A DNA stretch of 64,000 bases, from the NCBI GenBank assembly GCA_000231825.2, contig JH720314.1, positions 744,001-808,000 on the forward strand. Reading direction: 5' to 3'. The notes below the pieces were generated by a model. That model saw only the letters and a list, made by a program, of their open reading frames with translations, made no database searches and was not told the DNA's origin. The stretch is from Tetrahymena elliotti 4EA (taxonomy: Eukaryota; Ciliophora; Oligohymenophorea; Hymenostomatida; Tetrahymenidae). The translations under genes were made by a program, and so were the position numbers. Positions 63,029 to 64,000 of this stretch are shown here, piece by piece (positions within the stretch are counted from its first letter, which is position 1; the number at the start of each line of letters is the position of its first letter).

Positions 63029-64000
63029 CTAAATTTTGTTATATCTAATTTCTCTTTTTAACTTTCCTTTTTTATTTTCTTCTTAATGAAAATTATTATT
63101 TTTTTATTTGTTTATTGATATTTTATTGCTTGGTTCTGACTTATAAAACACTAAACAAATAATATTGCTACCTTTCTAATAAATGATTTTAGAAACCTTA
63201 TATAATCTTTTAATCAAATGAAAGAATATCTTCTATAAATTATTCTCAAATTAAATAAAAGTGGAAACTAACCATCTAACAAGCAAGCAAGCAAGCACAA
63301 AATCTAAAAAATAATAAGATATATCCTTTCAAAAAAAGTTAGCAAATTCTTCTCTTTTTTCCTTTGTAATTATATCAGATCATTTCCGATCCTATCCGAT
63401 CTCAAAAAAAAAAATTAAGATATATTCAAATCTTTATCAAAGTTGGAATTTCTATGTTTTGATTATTTTTCTTGCATCTACCAATAATACCAAACTTTTC
63501 TATACTTTTTGAGCCATAATTTCTAATATTTACATATTAAAAGAGTCTATCATCAGATCAAATAAAAATTAAAAATTAAATTTATTTTAAAATTTTTTTA
63601 GAGCTCATAAATTATTGATTATTCTATTGAATAAAATTTGCTCAATAAATAATTAAAATTTTAGACATAAATAATTATTAGCATGTTTTGTTGAATTTCA
63701 ACAAGAAATAGAAAATTTGATTAATTATTCAGAAAATAAATAAAAATTATACCATAAAAAATTTGAATTTTACTCATAAAAAAACAAATAAAACTAATTT
63801 AGCATGATTCTACTATTTAATTTACTAGTTATTTTTTATTATAATTAATAAGCGAATAAGCAAAGAAGAAAATAGAAATCTTTCTAACAAAAGTAAAAAA
63901 ATATTTAACAATTAAACAAACCAAGCAACAATTAATTTTTTTCTGAAGTAAAATTGAAAATAAATATTTTAGAATTTAGAAAAATATAATTTTTGAGATG
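63029..64000. other. CAND1 upstream region to window edge
   Basis: About 970 bases of AT-rich DNA that should include the CAND1 promoter and 5' UTR. It has a short AAGC tetranucleotide run at 63281-63297 and clustered GATC/CCGATC words near 63377-63402. No gene seen. Confidence 0.5.

Noticed and set aside
1..64000. Genes riddled with TAA/TAG that look like pseudogenes under the standard code
   Set aside because: TAA and TAG fall at conserved Gln positions in several genes and only TGA terminates, so this is codon reassignment rather than decay.

Overview
The window looks like macronuclear DNA of a ciliate close to Tetrahymena. It is very AT-rich. Conserved proteins can be read only if TAA and TAG are translated as glutamine and TGA is the sole stop. 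Genes are cut by many short AT-rich introns (mostly 50-190 nt, GTA..TAG or AAG), and gene bodies are separated by 0.4-2 kb of very AT-rich DNA. Under the standard code the window appears almost empty; under the ciliate code I rebuilt 17 protein genes. Every splice junction quoted was checked by hand for reading-frame continuity, but none has transcript support. I saw no rRNA, tRNA, telomere repeat, CRISPR array or intact transposon gene.

Layout. 1-1069 (-): 5' part of a CEP290-like coiled-coil gene, running off the left edge. 3049-9893 (+): TPR protein, long coiled-coil/EF-hand-like protein (IQCE-like), and a PSMG3-type proteasome assembly chaperone. 10842-13522 (+): A/B-type cyclin whose intron 4 carries a 90-bp near-perfect palindrome. 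14825-28234 (-): 1527-aa Asn/Gln/Ser-rich protein and a 2178-aa RalGAP/tuberin-type GAP. 29716-37149 (+): long coiled-coil protein and a three-repeat Myb protein with a Q/N-rich tail. 38212-39052 (-): small acidic, Ser/Thr/Lys-tailed protein, divergent from a CEP164-like gene (39748-44647 +). 46150-49799 (+): NDUFA12 of complex I and the GTPase GPN1. 51284-63028 (-): BOLA3-like protein, a FAIM-like protein with clathrin-box motifs, a mitoribosomal bS18m with large extensions, and CAND1.

Functional themes, by family homology. Basal body, transition zone and cilium: CEP290-like, CEP164-like, possibly the IQCE-like protein. Mitochondrion: NDUFA12, bS18m, BOLA3. Protein turnover and cell cycle: cyclin, CAND1, PSMG3. 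Small-GTPase control: RalGAP/tuberin, GPN1. Transcription: Myb. Membrane traffic (weak): FAIM-like/clathrin-box protein. There is no operon logic; neighbours share no evident pathway apart from the scattered ciliary genes. The most unusual items are the intronic palindrome, the duplicated exon ends in the cyclin, the FAIM-like/clathrin-box combination, and the bS18 domain buried in a 549-aa protein.
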